A stretch of DNA of 64,000 bases, from assembly GCF_900142725.1 (NCBI RefSeq), contig NZ_FRBW01000007.1, positions 62,001 to 126,000 on the forward strand. The letters are read 5' to 3'. This document shows, one piece after another, positions 33,519-43,949 of this stretch; position 1 is the stretch's first letter; every line of letters begins with the position of its first letter. The translations under genes and the position numbers were made by a program. The notes beneath the pieces are model-generated. The model saw nothing but the letters and a program-made list of their open reading frames with translations, was not told where the DNA came from and made no database searches. This DNA is from Roseibium suaedae (lineage in GTDB: Bacteria > Pseudomonadota > Alphaproteobacteria > Rhizobiales > Stappiaceae).

Positions 33519-33626
33519 ATTCGAATTTTGTCGTGGGCGGACCTGCGCTGTTACGGCTCCGTCATAAAGATGCGGGCGATCATGCTTTAAGTGCAGACCA
33601 GCCCCAACCTATCCACGAGGCAATCA

Positions 33627-34547
33627 ATGACCATTACCGCTGCAATGGTAAAAGAGCTGCGCGAGACTTCTGGCGCTGGCATGATGGACTGCAAGACCGC
33701 CCTGACCGAGTCGGGTGGCGATATGGAAGCTGCCATTGACTGGCTGCGCACCAAGGGCCTGGCAAAGGCTGCCAAGAAGGCTGGCCGCGTTGCTGCCGAA
33801 GGTCTGGTTGGCGTTGCTTCCGAAGGCACCAAGGCTGCCGTGATCGAACTGAACTCCGAAACCGACTTCGTTGCTCGTAACGATGGTTTCCAGGAGCTCG
33901 TCCGTAACGTTGCCAATGTTGCTCTGGGCACCGACGGCCAGCTGGAAAGCGTTGCAGCCGCAGCTTATCCGACCGGCAAGCCGGTTGAAGATGCAATCAA
34001 GGACGCGATCGCGACCATCGGCGAGAACATGACTCTCCGCCGCGTGGCTCTGCTGACCGTTTCTGAAGGCGTTGTTGCTTCCTACGTCCACAACGCTGCT
34101 GCTGAAGGCCTCGGCAAGATCGGCGTTCTGGTTGCTCTGGAATCCGCAGGCGACAAGGACAAGCTGAACACCCTCGGCCGTCAGATCGCCATGCACGTGG
34201 CTGCAACCAGCCCGCTCGCTCTGAACACCGATTCCCTGGATCCGGCTGTTGTCGAGCGTGAGCGCAACGTGTTCATCGAACAGGCCCGTGAATCCGGCAA
34301 GCCGGACAACATCATCGAAAAGATGGTCGAAGGCCGTATCCGCAAGTTCTATGAGGAAGTCACGCTGATCAAGCAGGCTTTCGTCATCAACCCGGATCTG
34401 ACTGTCGAGCAGGCTGTTGAAGCCCTTGCCAAGGAACTCGGCACCCCGGTCAAGCTCACCGCTTTCGTCCGCTTCGCTCTCGGCGAAGGGATCGAGAAGG
34501 AAGAGACGGACTTCGCCGCGGAAGTGGCGGCAGCCGCAGGTCACTGA
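33627..34547 (+). CDS. tsf: Elongation factor Ts
   Basis: 306 residues; exchanges GDP for GTP on EF-Tu. The N-terminal TS-N domain ([19 protein letters not shown]) and the exchange motif TDFV at 79-82 are intact, followed by the two core subdomains. The start at ATG 33627 has GAGG upstream; the in-frame start at 33591 adds 12 unrelated residues. Confidence 0.97.
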   Translation: MTITAAMVKELRETSGAGMMDCKTALTESGGDMEAAIDWLRTKGLAKAAKKAGRVAAEGLVGVASEGTKAAVIELNSETDFVARNDGFQELVRNVANVALGTDGQLESVAAAAYPTGKPVEDAIKDAIATIGENMTLRRVALLTVSEGVVASYVHNAAAEGLGKIGVLVALESAGDKDKLNTLGRQIAMHVAATSPLALNTDSLDPAVVERERNVFIEQARESGKPDNIIEKMVEGRIRKFYEEVTLIKQAFVINPDLTVEQAVEALAKELGTPVKLTAFVRFALGEGIEKEETDFAAEVAAAAGH

Positions 34548-34556
34548 CCCATCGAA

Positions 34557-34587
34557 AAGCGCCGGCATCGTCCGGCGCTTTTTTTTA
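34557..34587 (+). terminator. Intrinsic terminator after tsf
   Basis: AGCGCCGG (34558-34565) pairs with CCGGCGCT (34572-34579), followed by eight T ending at 34586. It separates rpsB-tsf from pyrH, though some readthrough into pyrH 30 bp on is likely in this conserved order. Confidence 0.88.
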
Positions 34588-34616
34588 GAAGGAACAACAA
34601 AAGAGAAGGTTGCGAC

Positions 34617-35336
34617 ATGACCAAGCCCCTGCGCTGGAAACGCGTGCTGCTGAAGCTCTCTGGTGAAGCCCTGATGGGCAGCCAGTCTTTCGGGATCGAC
34701 CCGATGGTGGTGGAGCGCATTGCCAAGGAAATCGCCGATGCGGTTGCCCTGGGGTGTCAGGTCGGTGTGGTTGTCGGAGGCGGCAACATCTTCCGCGGTG
34801 TCGCTGTGGCGGCCAAGGGCGGCAACCGGGTCACGGGCGACCATATGGGCATGCTCGCGACCATCATGAACTCCCTGACCCTCGCGGACGCCCTGCGCCG
34901 CCACAAGGTCCAGGCACGCGTTCTGTCCGCAGTCGCGGTTCCCTCCATCTGCGAAACCTTCTCCCAGCGTGTGGCCGAGCGCTACATGGAAGATGGGGAC
35001 GTGATCGTCTTTGCCGGCGGCACGGGCAACCCGTTCTTCACGACCGACTCCGGCGCTGCTCTGCGCGCTGCCGAAATGCGCTGTGACGCGTTCCTGAAGG
35101 GCACGCAAGTCGATGGCATCTATTCGGAAGATCCGAAGATCAATCCGGATGCCGAACGCTATGATACGCTCCGGTTCGAAGACGTGATCCAGCGCAATCT
35201 GAAGGTCATGGACACCACAGCCATTGCCCTGGCGCGTGACAACAACATCCCCGTGATCGTCTTCCGCATTCATGAGCCGGGCGCCCTTGTGGCCGTGCTT
35301 CAGGAATCCGGCCGTTATACGGTTGTCGGAAGCTGA
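34617..35336 (+). CDS. pyrH: UMP kinase
   Basis: 239 residues of the amino-acid-kinase fold; phosphorylates UMP to UDP with ATP. LLKLSGEALMG, VVGGGNIFRG and the C-terminal DNNIPVIVFRIHEPGALVAVL are typical of the hexameric bacterial enzyme. GAGAAGG is 7 bases upstream of the start. Confidence 0.96.
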   Translation: MTKPLRWKRVLLKLSGEALMGSQSFGIDPMVVERIAKEIADAVALGCQVGVVVGGGNIFRGVAVAAKGGNRVTGDHMGMLATIMNSLTLADALRRHKVQARVLSAVAVPSICETFSQRVAERYMEDGDVIVFAGGTGNPFFTTDSGAALRAAEMRCDAFLKGTQVDGIYSEDPKINPDAERYDTLRFEDVIQRNLKVMDTTAIALARDNNIPVIVFRIHEPGALVAVLQESGRYTVVGS

Positions 35337-35448
35337 TTCTTTTGCCAATAACAGCGGCGCAAGCACTTGTGTTTCAGCGCGAGTGTGCGATTTTGGCGCC
35401 GGCCGTGACTCTCTGAGCCACCAAAGCAAGAAATAAAGCGAGGAAGTT

Positions 35449-36012
35449 ATGCCTGTAGAAGGTGTCGACATGGACGATCTCAAGCGCCGCATGAATGGCG
35501 CGCTTGGTGTTCTGAAGACCGAATTCGCCGGACTGCGGACCGGCCGTGCTTCGGCCAGTATGATGGATCCCATTGTTGTTCAGGCTTATGGCCAGTCCAT
35601 GCCGATCAGCCAGGTTGCGACCGTTTCCGTTCCCGAGCCGCGCATGCTCGCCGTTCAGGTCTGGGACAAGGGCATGGTTTCGGCTGTCGAAAAGGCGATC
35701 CGTGAATCCAACCTTGGTCTGAACCCGGTTATCGATGGCCAGCTTCTGCGTCTGCCGATCCCGGAACTGAACCAGGAACGCCGCCAGGAGCTGATCAAGG
35801 TCGCTCACAAATATGCGGAAGCTGCCAAGGTTTCTGTCCGTCACGTCCGCCGCGATGGCATGGATACGGCCAAGAAGCTGGAGAAGGATGGCGACATCAG
35901 CCAGGATGACAGCCGCGTTGCTTCCGACGAGATTCAGAAGCTCACCGATGGTATGATTGCCGAGGTTGATGCGATGCTCGTCAAGAAAGAGCAGGAAATC
36001 TCTCAGGTCTGA
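35449..36012 (+). CDS. frr: Ribosome recycling factor
   Basis: 187 residues, usual length 185. Splits post-termination ribosomes with EF-G. Landmarks: the [17 protein letters not shown] hinge, [21 protein letters not shown], and the helical C-terminus [18 protein letters not shown] precedes ATG 35449. Confidence 0.97.
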   Translation: MPVEGVDMDDLKRRMNGALGVLKTEFAGLRTGRASASMMDPIVVQAYGQSMPISQVATVSVPEPRMLAVQVWDKGMVSAVEKAIRESNLGLNPVIDGQLLRLPIPELNQERRQELIKVAHKYAEAAKVSVRHVRRDGMDTAKKLEKDGDISQDDSRVASDEIQKLTDGMIAEVDAMLVKKEQEISQV

Positions 36013-36048
36013 CGACCTTTCCGGCACATCCACCGCGCGGGGAGCTTC

Positions 36049-36816
36049 ATGACCGCAAGTCCAGACCGTACCGACATGACACCGCCAGCCCGTGAAGGGC
36101 AGGGGTGTGCGCCACGCCATGTGGCCCTGATCATGGACGGCAACGGCCGCTGGGCCAAGGAAAGAGGCTTGCCCCGTTCTGAAGGCCATCGCCATGGACT
36201 GGATGCCCTGCGGCGGATTATCCGCCACGGGGTGCGTATCGGCCTTGAATACATCACCATTTACAGCTTCTCTTCCGAGAACTGGTCGCGGCCGGCCAGC
36301 GAAGTCAGCTTTCTCATGTCCCTGCTGCGCCGTTTCGTGCAGCGGGATCTGTCCGAAATTCACCAGGCCAATGTTCGTATCCGCGTGATCGGCGACCGGC
36401 AGGGGCTGGAACCAGGCATTCGTGCCCTCCTGAACGAGGCGGAAGAGCTGACGAAAGCCAACTCGGGCATGACCCTGGTGGTCGCCTTCAATTATGGCTC
36501 GCGTGATGAGATCGCCCGCGCAGCCCGCTCGCTTGCCAAGGATATGGCTGAAGGCAGGATTGCGCTCGAAGACATCACGCCGGACGCCATTGCAGGGCGC
36601 CTGGATACGGCAGGCATTCCTGATCCGGATCTCATTGTCCGCACGAGTGGTGAAATGCGCCTGTCCAATTTCCTCATGTGGCAGGCTGCCTATTCCGAAT
36701 TCTATTTCTGCGACACTTACTGGCCGGATTTCGATGAAGCCGCGCTTGACCGTGCCATTGCCGATTTCAGCAGCCGGGAACGTCGTTTCGGTGGCGTAAC
36801 CGCCAAAGTCCTGTGA
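36049..36816 (+). CDS. uppS: Undecaprenyl diphosphate synthase
   Basis: 255 residues; adds eight isopentenyl units in cis to farnesyl diphosphate to give the lipid carrier for peptidoglycan and O-antigen. [12 protein letters not shown] with catalytic D30 and [23 protein letters not shown] in parts are the family motifs. About 20 extra N-terminal residues are polar. Its stop overlaps a GTG of the next gene. Confidence 0.96.
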   Translation: MTASPDRTDMTPPAREGQGCAPRHVALIMDGNGRWAKERGLPRSEGHRHGLDALRRIIRHGVRIGLEYITIYSFSSENWSRPASEVSFLMSLLRRFVQRDLSEIHQANVRIRVIGDRQGLEPGIRALLNEAEELTKANSGMTLVVAFNYGSRDEIARAARSLAKDMAEGRIALEDITPDAIAGRLDTAGIPDPDLIVRTSGEMRLSNFLMWQAAYSEFYFCDTYWPDFDEAALDRAIADFSSRERRFGGVTAKVL

Positions 36817-37700
36817 CTATGGCTGGCACTGGCGGGCAAGGATCTAAAGACGGGCAGGGACAAGGTCAGGGGCGCGGAATGTCTAAGATGTCCGATCTGA
36901 AGGCGCGGGTTCTGTCCGCCCTGGTGCTGGGGCCGGCTGTGCTTGCCCTCGCCTGGTTTGGCGGCGCTCCCTACGACGCGCTGGTTCTGGTCGCAGGTCT
37001 TCTGGTCCTGGGCGAATGGCTGTCGATCACGGGGACTGGCGTCAAAAGCCCGTCCGGGATCGCTGGTCTGGTGGTTCTGGCTGTCTCCGGGCTTTGCTAT
37101 CACATTGGCCTGCCGCTGATTGCGCTTGTGCTTGTTCTGGCCGGTGCTGTGCTCTGCTATCTCATCGGCAGGGCGACGCTGACCGCGCGCTGGTGTGCCG
37201 AAGGCATGATTTATGCTGGCCTTTCCATGCTGGCGCTGATGGCCGTGCGCCGGGGCGACCTTGGACAGGTCTTTATCTTCTTTCTGCTGGTCGTCATCTG
37301 GGCGACGGACATCTGCGCTTATTTCGTCGGCCGTTTCGTTGGCGGTCCGAAATTGTGGACGCGCGTGTCTCCGAACAAGACCTGGTCCGGTGCGCTCGGC
37401 GGGCTCGGCTTTGCCGTGCTGTTTTCCGGCGCATTCGTGATGGCGGTCGGGCAGGCGGAGCCGCTGGGCTGGATGCTGCTTGCAGGTGTCCTGTCGATTG
37501 TGTCCCAGATCGGTGATCTGGCGGAATCGGCTCTGAAGCGCCGGTTCAAGGTGAAGGATTCCAGCCGTCTCATTCCAGGTCATGGCGGCGTCATGGACAG
37601 GGTCGACGGGCTTGTCGCGGCCGCCATTTTTGCTGCGCTTCTCGGGCTGGTCTTCGGCGGAGATCTGTTGGAGCCCATGACAGCGCTCGGGCTGAAATGA
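36813..37700 (+). CDS. cdsA: Phosphatidate cytidylyltransferase
   Basis: Makes CDP-diacylglycerol from phosphatidate and CTP. About eight membrane helices and the complete CDS signature near the C-terminus ([20 protein letters not shown] then GVMDRVDG). Three starts are possible: GTG 36813 overlapping the uppS stop, ATG 36819, and ATG 36879 which has AGGGG six bases upstream and removes a Gly/Gln-rich tail. The membrane part begins after all three. Confidence 0.93.
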   Translation: MTMAGTGGQGSKDGQGQGQGRGMSKMSDLKARVLSALVLGPAVLALAWFGGAPYDALVLVAGLLVLGEWLSITGTGVKSPSGIAGLVVLAVSGLCYHIGLPLIALVLVLAGAVLCYLIGRATLTARWCAEGMIYAGLSMLALMAVRRGDLGQVFIFFLLVVIWATDICAYFVGRFVGGPKLWTRVSPNKTWSGALGGLGFAVLFSGAFVMAVGQAEPLGWMLLAGVLSIVSQIGDLAESALKRRFKVKDSSRLIPGHGGVMDRVDGLVAAAIFAALLGLVFGGDLLEPMTALGLK

Positions 37701-38956
37701 CGAAAGACCGGGTGATGGATACTCCCATGACAACCGGCGCAAGAGATGTTGCAGCCGGGGCCTTCGATCCGCTGTTCGCGCGCGCTGTTCAAAAAGTGAC
37801 CGTCCTCGGGGCGACCGGTTCGGTTGGCCAGAGCACGCTCGATGTGATTGCCCGTCATCCCGACCGGTTCGAGGTTGAAGCGCTGGTCGCCAATTCCAAT
37901 GTGGCGGAATTGGCGCGGCTTGCCCGTCTTGTCGGGGCCAAGCTGGCGGTTGTTTCTTCCGAGGCTCATGGCCCGGCCCTGCGTGACGCTTTAGAGGGCA
38001 GCGGGATAGAGACCGCCTGGGGCGCGCAGGCTGTCCTTGAGGCTGTCGATCGTCCAGCTGATGTTGTTCTGGGGGCAATTGTCGGCTTTGCTGGACTTGA
38101 GCCGACCTTGCGCGCGCTCAAGGCGGGCCGGTCTCTGGCCCTGGCCAACAAGGAATGCCTTGTCTGCGCCGGCGACCTCTTCATGTCCGAGGTCGAGCGC
38201 CATGATGTGACCCTTCTGCCGGTGGACAGCGAACACAGCGCGATCTTTCAGGTGTTCGAGGCGGAAAATGCCGGGCAGGTGGAGAAGATCATTCTCACCG
38301 CATCTGGCGGCCCCTTCCGCACCTGGTCGCTTGACGCCATGCAGTCTGCGACCGTTGCCCAGGCCCTGAAGCATCCCAACTGGGATATGGGCAGCCGGAT
38401 CACCATCGACAGCGCCACCATGATGAACAAGGGCTTCGAAGTCATTGAAGCCTTTCATCTGTTCCCTCTGGGCGCCGAGCAGCTCGACGTTCTTGTGCAC
38501 CCCCAGTCGGTTATCCACGGTCTTGTGCAATACAAGGATGGGTCGCTTCTGGCGCAACTCGGGTCTCCGGACATGCGCACGCCCATTGCCCATTGCCTGG
38601 CCTGGCCGGAGCGGATGAGCGTTCCGGTGGAGCGGCTTGATCTTGCTGCTATTGTCAGCCTCAGCTTTGAAGCTCCGGATCTGATCCGGTTCCCGGCCCT
38701 GCGCCTGGCTCAAGAGGCTATGCGCCGCGGGGGCGGGGCGACTGCGGTTCTGAATGCGGCCGATGAAGTCGCTGTGGCGGCTTTCCTCAATGGCCGGATC
38801 GGCTTCATGGACATTCCGGCCTCCGTCGAGGCAACGCTGGAGGCGATGGAGCCCCGCTATGGCGCCAGTGCGCCCATGCGGATCGAGGATGTGGCGGCGC
38901 TTGACCAGGAAGCGCGCGCAATCTGTGGAACGTGGATTGCCGCCCGGGCCTCCTGA
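37697..38956 (+). CDS. dxr: 1-deoxy-D-xylulose 5-phosphate reductoisomerase
   Basis: 419 residues; second step of the methylerythritol phosphate route to isopentenyl diphosphate, feeding UppS. NADPH loop LGATGSVGQSTLDVI, ALANKECLVCAG, metal site PVDSEHSAIFQ and ITIDSATMMNKG are intact. ATG 37697 overlaps the cdsA stop (ATGA). The first 30 residues precede the Rossmann fold and a downstream start is possible. Confidence 0.95.
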   Translation: MTKDRVMDTPMTTGARDVAAGAFDPLFARAVQKVTVLGATGSVGQSTLDVIARHPDRFEVEALVANSNVAELARLARLVGAKLAVVSSEAHGPALRDALEGSGIETAWGAQAVLEAVDRPADVVLGAIVGFAGLEPTLRALKAGRSLALANKECLVCAGDLFMSEVERHDVTLLPVDSEHSAIFQVFEAENAGQVEKIILTASGGPFRTWSLDAMQSATVAQALKHPNWDMGSRITIDSATMMNKGFEVIEAFHLFPLGAEQLDVLVHPQSVIHGLVQYKDGSLLAQLGSPDMRTPIAHCLAWPERMSVPVERLDLAAIVSLSFEAPDLIRFPALRLAQEAMRRGGGATAVLNAADEVAVAAFLNGRIGFMDIPASVEATLEAMEPRYGASAPMRIEDVAALDQEARAICGTWIAARAS

Positions 38957-39035
38957 TGTTTAAGGTTCGGCCGTTCATGAGGGCCTTGATTCTGGGCGAA
39001 GCACCGCTTTTGACCGGAAAAAAGATGAAAGCCTT

Positions 39036-39064
39036 TACCCTGTTGTAATTCCTGACCGTATAAT
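39036..39064 (+). promoter_or_regulatory. Candidate promoter before rseP
   Basis: A consensus -10 box TATAAT at 39059-39064. The -35 region is poor: TTTACC (39034-39039) would need a 19-base spacer. The 150-bp gap after dxr makes a separate promoter here plausible. Confidence 0.4.
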
Positions 39065-39108
39065 GGCCGGGATGAACCACACTGCCTTCGGACCTACGGG
39101 ACAGCAGA

Positions 39109-40245
39109 ATGGAAATTTTGACATCGGCCTATGACCTGGTCATCGGCTATATCGTGCCTTTCCTGTTTGTGCTGACGATTGTCGTCTTCTTCCATGAGCT
39201 TGGCCATTTTCTGGTTGCCCGCTGGTGCAATGTGAAGGTCGATGCCTTTTCCGTTGGCTTTGGCCGTGAAATCATCGGCCGCTATGACCGTCATGGCACA
39301 CGCTGGAAACTCTGCCTGATCCCCCTCGGCGGCTATGTCAAATTTGCAGGCGACGAGAATGCGGCAAGCGCGCCGGACCGGGATGCAATTGCGTCCATGT
39401 CCGAAGACGAGCGCCGCACCGCTTTTGTTGCAAAGCCGGTCTGGCAGCGGGCCGCTGTCGTGGCCGCGGGACCTTTTGCCAATTTCATTCTCGCAATCGT
39501 GATTTTTGCCGCGACTTTCATGACTTTCGGTCAGATTGTCACGACGCCGGTTGTGGAAGAAGTGCGGCCGCAGAGCGCAGCCGAGCGCGGCGGGCTTCAG
39601 CCGGGCGATCTCATTCTCTCTGTGGATGGCCGCAAGATCGAAACCTTCACCGAGTTGCAGCGGATCGTGTCCGTCAGTGCCGATATTCCTCTTCAGATGG
39701 AAGTTGAGCGCGGCACTCAGACTGTCACTCTCACGGTCACGCCGGAGTATCGCGAATTGCGCGACCGTTTCGGCAATGTCCAGCGCATTGGTCTTCTGGG
39801 TGTGTCCCGCTCACCCAAGCCGGAGGATCTTGTGCATGTGACATATGGTCCGCTGGAAGCAGTTGCTCAGGGTGCCAAGGAGACATTCTATGTCGCCACC
39901 CGCACCGTGGATTACATCTGGGGCGTGATCTCGGGCCGGGAAGCGGCTGACCAGATCGGTGGCCCGATCCGGGTCGCGCAGATCTCCGGTCAGGTTGCCA
40001 CCCAGGGCATCGTGCCGCTTCTGAGCTTGGCTGCGGTGCTGTCGATTTCCATTGGCCTGATCAATTTGCTGCCGATTCCGATGCTGGATGGCGGGCATCT
40101 TGTCTATTACCTGGCCGAGGCCGTTCGTGGGCGTCCCTTGAGTGAAGGCGTTCAGGACATTGGCTTCCGGATCGGGCTCGGGCTTGTTCTTCTGCTTATG
40201 GTCTTTGCGACATGGAACGATGTGCTCCATATCGCGAGGCTTTGA
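39109..40245 (+). CDS. rseP: RIP-type site-2 zinc metalloprotease RseP
   Basis: 378 residues, inner-membrane protease that cuts regulators and leftover signal peptides within the membrane. The zinc motif HELGH is at 29-33 and the third ligand lies in NLLPIPMLDGGHL. One PDZ domain is seen between (about 125-205), against two in E. coli. Four membrane segments. Position between dxr and bamA is the common one. Confidence 0.95.
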   Translation: MEILTSAYDLVIGYIVPFLFVLTIVVFFHELGHFLVARWCNVKVDAFSVGFGREIIGRYDRHGTRWKLCLIPLGGYVKFAGDENAASAPDRDAIASMSEDERRTAFVAKPVWQRAAVVAAGPFANFILAIVIFAATFMTFGQIVTTPVVEEVRPQSAAERGGLQPGDLILSVDGRKIETFTELQRIVSVSADIPLQMEVERGTQTVTLTVTPEYRELRDRFGNVQRIGLLGVSRSPKPEDLVHVTYGPLEAVAQGAKETFYVATRTVDYIWGVISGREAADQIGGPIRVAQISGQVATQGIVPLLSLAAVLSISIGLINLLPIPMLDGGHLVYYLAEAVRGRPLSEGVQDIGFRIGLGLVLLLMVFATWNDVLHIARL

Positions 40246-40420
40246 AAGGGGTTGAGCGTGAAGCGTTGCTTTGCCGCAACGTCTTCATATGAAAACCATT
40301 TTGGCCTGCGTCGGCTGTTGCCTAATCGGCAAAAGCCTGTAAAACGGGGTCAGTTGCTGAGAATCTGGTATCCCTGTGCCTGCGGGTAGAGGGGCTAAAA
40401 CAAAAAGGCATAGCTCACTT

Positions 40421-42793
40421 ATGCAGCGATTGCAGTCATCCACTCGCGCCGTGTTTCTTGCGGCAACCGTTCTGGCGACGGGTGCACTTCTGCCCAGCAG
40501 TGTCAGCCTGTTCCCGGCTGTTTCCGCAGAGGCGGCAGTTGCTCGTTCCATCGTCGTGAAGGGCAACACCCGGATCGAGGAAGAAACGGTTCTGAGTTAC
40601 CTCACCATCAAGCCGGGCCGCTCCTATGGTCCTGCGGATGTTGATGAATCGCTCAAGGCTCTTTTTGCTACGGGCCTTTTCGCTGACGTGAAGATCACCC
40701 CGCAGGGTGGTTCGCTCGTCGTCACTGTGAGCGAAAATCCGATCATCAACCGGGTTTCCTTTGAAGGAAACAAGAAGATCAAGGACGATGCTCTGAAGAC
40801 CGCTGTCCGGTCCTCCGAGCGGTCCATGCTGACCCGCGCCCGCGTCCAGTCCGATGTGCAGAACATCCTGGAAGCCTATCGCCGCAGTGGTCGCTATGAC
40901 GCGTCCGTCGATCCGAAGATCATTGATCGCGGGGACAACCGCGTCGATCTGGTCTTCGAGATCAGCGAAGGTGCCAAGACCGGCGTCGAGCGTATCACCT
41001 TCATCGGCAACAGCTCCTTCAGCGATGGCCGTCTGCGTGACGTGATCCGGACCCGCGAAAGCGGTTTCCTGAGCTGGCTGCGCAGCTCCGATACCTACGA
41101 TCCGGATCGTCTGGCTGCCGACGAAGAGCTGCTGCGTCAGTATTACTTCAAGAAGGGCTATGCTGACTTCCGTATCGTTTCGGCCAACGCTGAGCTCGAT
41201 CGTGAGCAGAACGTCTTCCACGTCACCTTCACTGTTGATGAGGGCGAAAAGTACACGGTGAGCGACGTTGAAGTCGTCTCGTCCCTGTCCGAAGTGGATC
41301 CAGAAGCTCTGAAGTCCGAGTTGCGCACGTCTGCTGGTGACACGTTCAACTCCCTGCGCGTTGAGCAGAGCGTTGAAGATCTGACTGTCAAGGTTGCCGA
41401 GAACGGCTATGCCTTCGCTCAGATCCGTCCGCGCGCTTCGCGTGATTACGAGAACAAGACCATCTCCCTGACCTATTACGTCGAAGAGGGTCCGCGCGCA
41501 TACGTTGAGCGTATCAATGTGGTCGGCAACGACCGGTCGCGTGAATATGTGATCCGCCGCGAGTTCGATCTGGCTGAAGGCGATGCTTTCAACCGCGCTC
41601 TGCTGGACAAGGCTGAGCGCCGCCTGAAGAACCTTGGTTTCTTCGAAAAGGTCAACATCACCACCTCCCAGGGCAGTGCTCCGGACAAGGTTGTGGTCAA
41701 TGTTGAAGTTATCGAAAAGCCGACGGGTGAAGTCTCCTTCGGTGTCGGTTACTCGACCGCCGATGGTGTGATTGGCGACGTCTCCGTCACTGAAAAGAAC
41801 TTCCTGGGCCGTGGTCAGTATGTGAAGCTCGGTGTTGGTGGCGGTAAAGACACCAAGACCTACGAATTCGCGTTCATTGAGCCCTTCTTCCTCGGCCGCC
41901 GGATCGCGCTTGATCTGGATCTGTACCGTCGTGAGAAGGATGCCAACAGCTACCGTTCCTATGACGAGCGCAAGACCGGTGGTGGCTTCGGCTTCTCCCT
42001 GCCGCTTCGTGAAGAAGAGCTGACCCTGCGCCTGTACTACCAGATTTACGAAACCAAGCTTTCGGATCCGGATGGTCTGTCGACGAGCATCAGCAACTGT
42101 AATACGGCGACCTTCTCTCGCGGTATCTGTGACTCCTTCGGTTCCTACCTGACGTCGCTGGGCGGTTACACGCTGACTTACAGCACGCTCGACAACCGCA
42201 TGAACCCGAAGGACGGTCTCTACGGTCAGTTCGGTCAGGAGTTCGCCGGTATCGGTGGTGACTCCCAGTACATGAAGACCACCGCAGAAGGCCGTGCCTA
42301 CACGGAACTGCTGCCGGATTACGGTGTCATCGGTAAGGTTGCGATCCAGGGTGGCCACATCATGCCGCTCGGCAGCAAGCGTCTGCGTGTTTCCGACCAG
42401 TACATGGTTGGTGGCGACATCATTCGCGGCTTCGAGAACCAGGGTATCGGTCCGCGTGACGCCACCACTGGCGATGCGCTCGGCGGCACCATGTACATGG
42501 CAGCAACTGTCGAGACCACGTTCCCGCTCTTCGGTGTTCCGGAAGAATTCGGCCTGAGCGCAGCGCTCTTTGCTGATGCCGGTACGGTCTGGGATGTCGA
42601 CAACGATCTGGCCAAGGTCGTTGGCAAGAACAACATTCAGTCCAATGACTTCGCCCTGCGCGCCTCGATCGGTGCCGGCGTTCGTTGGGACTCGCCGTTC
42701 GGTCCGCTCCGCGCCGACTTTGCATGGCCGGTCATGAAGGAAGATGAGGACGAGGTTCAGGTCTTCCGTCTGAGTGGTGGTACGCGGTTCTAA
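40421..42793 (+). CDS. bamA: Outer membrane assembly factor BamA
   Basis: 790 residues including a signal peptide (about 1-38, LATGALLPSSVSLFPAVSAEA). Five POTRA repeats occupy about 40-415, followed by a 16-strand barrel that ends in phenylalanine (SGGTRF), as required for outer-membrane insertion. The VRGF-type barrel motif appears as IRGFENQGIGPRD. Start set at ATG 40421 since the signal peptide begins there; the frame extends to GTG 40376. Confidence 0.95.
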   Translation: MQRLQSSTRAVFLAATVLATGALLPSSVSLFPAVSAEAAVARSIVVKGNTRIEEETVLSYLTIKPGRSYGPADVDESLKALFATGLFADVKITPQGGSLVVTVSENPIINRVSFEGNKKIKDDALKTAVRSSERSMLTRARVQSDVQNILEAYRRSGRYDASVDPKIIDRGDNRVDLVFEISEGAKTGVERITFIGNSSFSDGRLRDVIRTRESGFLSWLRSSDTYDPDRLAADEELLRQYYFKKGYADFRIVSANAELDREQNVFHVTFTVDEGEKYTVSDVEVVSSLSEVDPEALKSELRTSAGDTFNSLRVEQSVEDLTVKVAENGYAFAQIRPRASRDYENKTISLTYYVEEGPRAYVERINVVGNDRSREYVIRREFDLAEGDAFNRALLDKAERRLKNLGFFEKVNITTSQGSAPDKVVVNVEVIEKPTGEVSFGVGYSTADGVIGDVSVTEKNFLGRGQYVKLGVGGGKDTKTYEFAFIEPFFLGRRIALDLDLYRREKDANSYRSYDERKTGGGFGFSLPLREEELTLRLYYQIYETKLSDPDGLSTSISNCNTATFSRGICDSFGSYLTSLGGYTLTYSTLDNRMNPKDGLYGQFGQEFAGIGGDSQYMKTTAEGRAYTELLPDYGVIGKVAIQGGHIMPLGSKRLRVSDQYMVGGDIIRGFENQGIGPRDATTGDALGGTMYMAATVETTFPLFGVPEEFGLSAALFADAGTVWDVDNDLAKVVGKNNIQSNDFALRASIGAGVRWDSPFGPLRADFAWPVMKEDEDEVQVFRLSGGTRF

Positions 42794-42814
42794 TTGGGCC
42801 GTAGACATGATACG

Positions 42815-42847
42815 AACGGCCGCCGCACCGCCGGCGGCCGTTTTTTA
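42815..42847 (+). terminator. Intrinsic terminator after bamA
   Basis: AACGGCCGCCG (42815-42825) pairs over 11 bp with CGGCGGCCGTT (42832-42842), then a T run to 42846. It ends only 14 bp before lpxD, so it may act as an attenuator into the lipid A genes. Confidence 0.85.
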
Positions 42848-42860
42848 TTGGGAAGCAACA

Positions 42861-43898
42861 ATGTCCGATCCGATTTTCTTCAAGCAGCCTGAGCCGGTCA
42901 CTCTCGGCCAGATCGCCGAATGGGCAGGGGCGGACATCGAGCGGGGCGATCCTGCCCTGGTCATTTCCGGTGTCGGTCCGGTTGAGGAAGCCATTGCCGG
43001 AACGCTCGTCTTCTTCGACAACACGGCCTATCTCGACAAGCTGACCTCGACCGAGGCTGCGGCCGTTCTGGTTGCTGCCAAGCACAAGGGCAAGGTGCCG
43101 GACAGTGCGGCGGTTCTCGTCTGCAAGGAGCCTTACCGGTCCTGGGCGCTTGTTCTGGCCAAGCTCTATCCGGAAGCCATGGTGCCTGCGACAAAAGGCG
43201 TTGCTGCGATTTCCGAACGCGCCATTGTCGATCCCTCTGCTGCCCTGGAAGCGGGCGTCATCGTGGAAGCTGGCGCAGTGATTGCGGCCGGTGTTGAAAT
43301 CGGTAGCGGAACGGTTGTCCGGGCCAATGCCGTGATTGCCGAAGGCGTCCGCATCGGCCGGGATTGTGTTGTTGGGGCCAATGCCTCCGTCCAGCATGCG
43401 ATCATCGGCAACAAGGTCTATCTCCATCCGGGTGTCTGCGTTGGTCAGGACGGCTTCGGCTATGCGATGGGGCCGGGCGGTCACATCAAGGTGCCGCAGA
43501 TCGGCCGTGTGATCATCCAGGACAATGTGGAAATCGGCGCCAACACCACTGTGGACCGGGGTGCAAACCGGGATACGGTGATCGGAGAGGGCACCAAGAT
43601 CGACAACCAGGTCCAGATTGGACACAACGTTGTCATTGGGCGGCACTGCGTGATTGTTTCCCAGGTCGGAATTTCCGGCAGCGCCACGCTCGAGGACTAT
43701 GTCGCAATTGGTGGCCAGTCCGGGGTGCGCGGTCACGTGACGATCGGCATGGGTGCCCAGATTGCTGCGGTGAGCGTGGTCTCGGAAGACATTCCGGCAG
43801 GCGGAAGGTATGGCGGCGCGCCTGCCAAGCCTGTCAAACAGTGGTTCCGCGAGATGGCAATGCTGCGAAAGCTTGCAGAGCGCGGAAACGCCACGTAA
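42861..43898 (+). CDS. lpxD: UDP-3-O-acylglucosamine N-acyltransferase
   Basis: 345 residues; third step of lipid A synthesis, N-acylating UDP-3-O-acyl-glucosamine from acyl-ACP. An N-terminal uridine-binding domain is followed by hexapeptide repeats of a left-handed beta-helix (VIVEAGAVIAAGVEIG, IQDNVEIGANTTVDRGA) with the catalytic-type His in QIGHNVVIGRHC. Start at ATG 42861, since upstream codons run into bamA and its terminator. Confidence 0.95.
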   Translation: MSDPIFFKQPEPVTLGQIAEWAGADIERGDPALVISGVGPVEEAIAGTLVFFDNTAYLDKLTSTEAAAVLVAAKHKGKVPDSAAVLVCKEPYRSWALVLAKLYPEAMVPATKGVAAISERAIVDPSAALEAGVIVEAGAVIAAGVEIGSGTVVRANAVIAEGVRIGRDCVVGANASVQHAIIGNKVYLHPGVCVGQDGFGYAMGPGGHIKVPQIGRVIIQDNVEIGANTTVDRGANRDTVIGEGTKIDNQVQIGHNVVIGRHCVIVSQVGISGSATLEDYVAIGGQSGVRGHVTIGMGAQIAAVSVVSEDIPAGGRYGGAPAKPVKQWFREMAMLRKLAERGNAT

Positions 43899-43949
43899 AC
43901 CGGACGAAACTTGATTGAATGTTCAGGCGCACGCGCGCCGAGGGGTTGA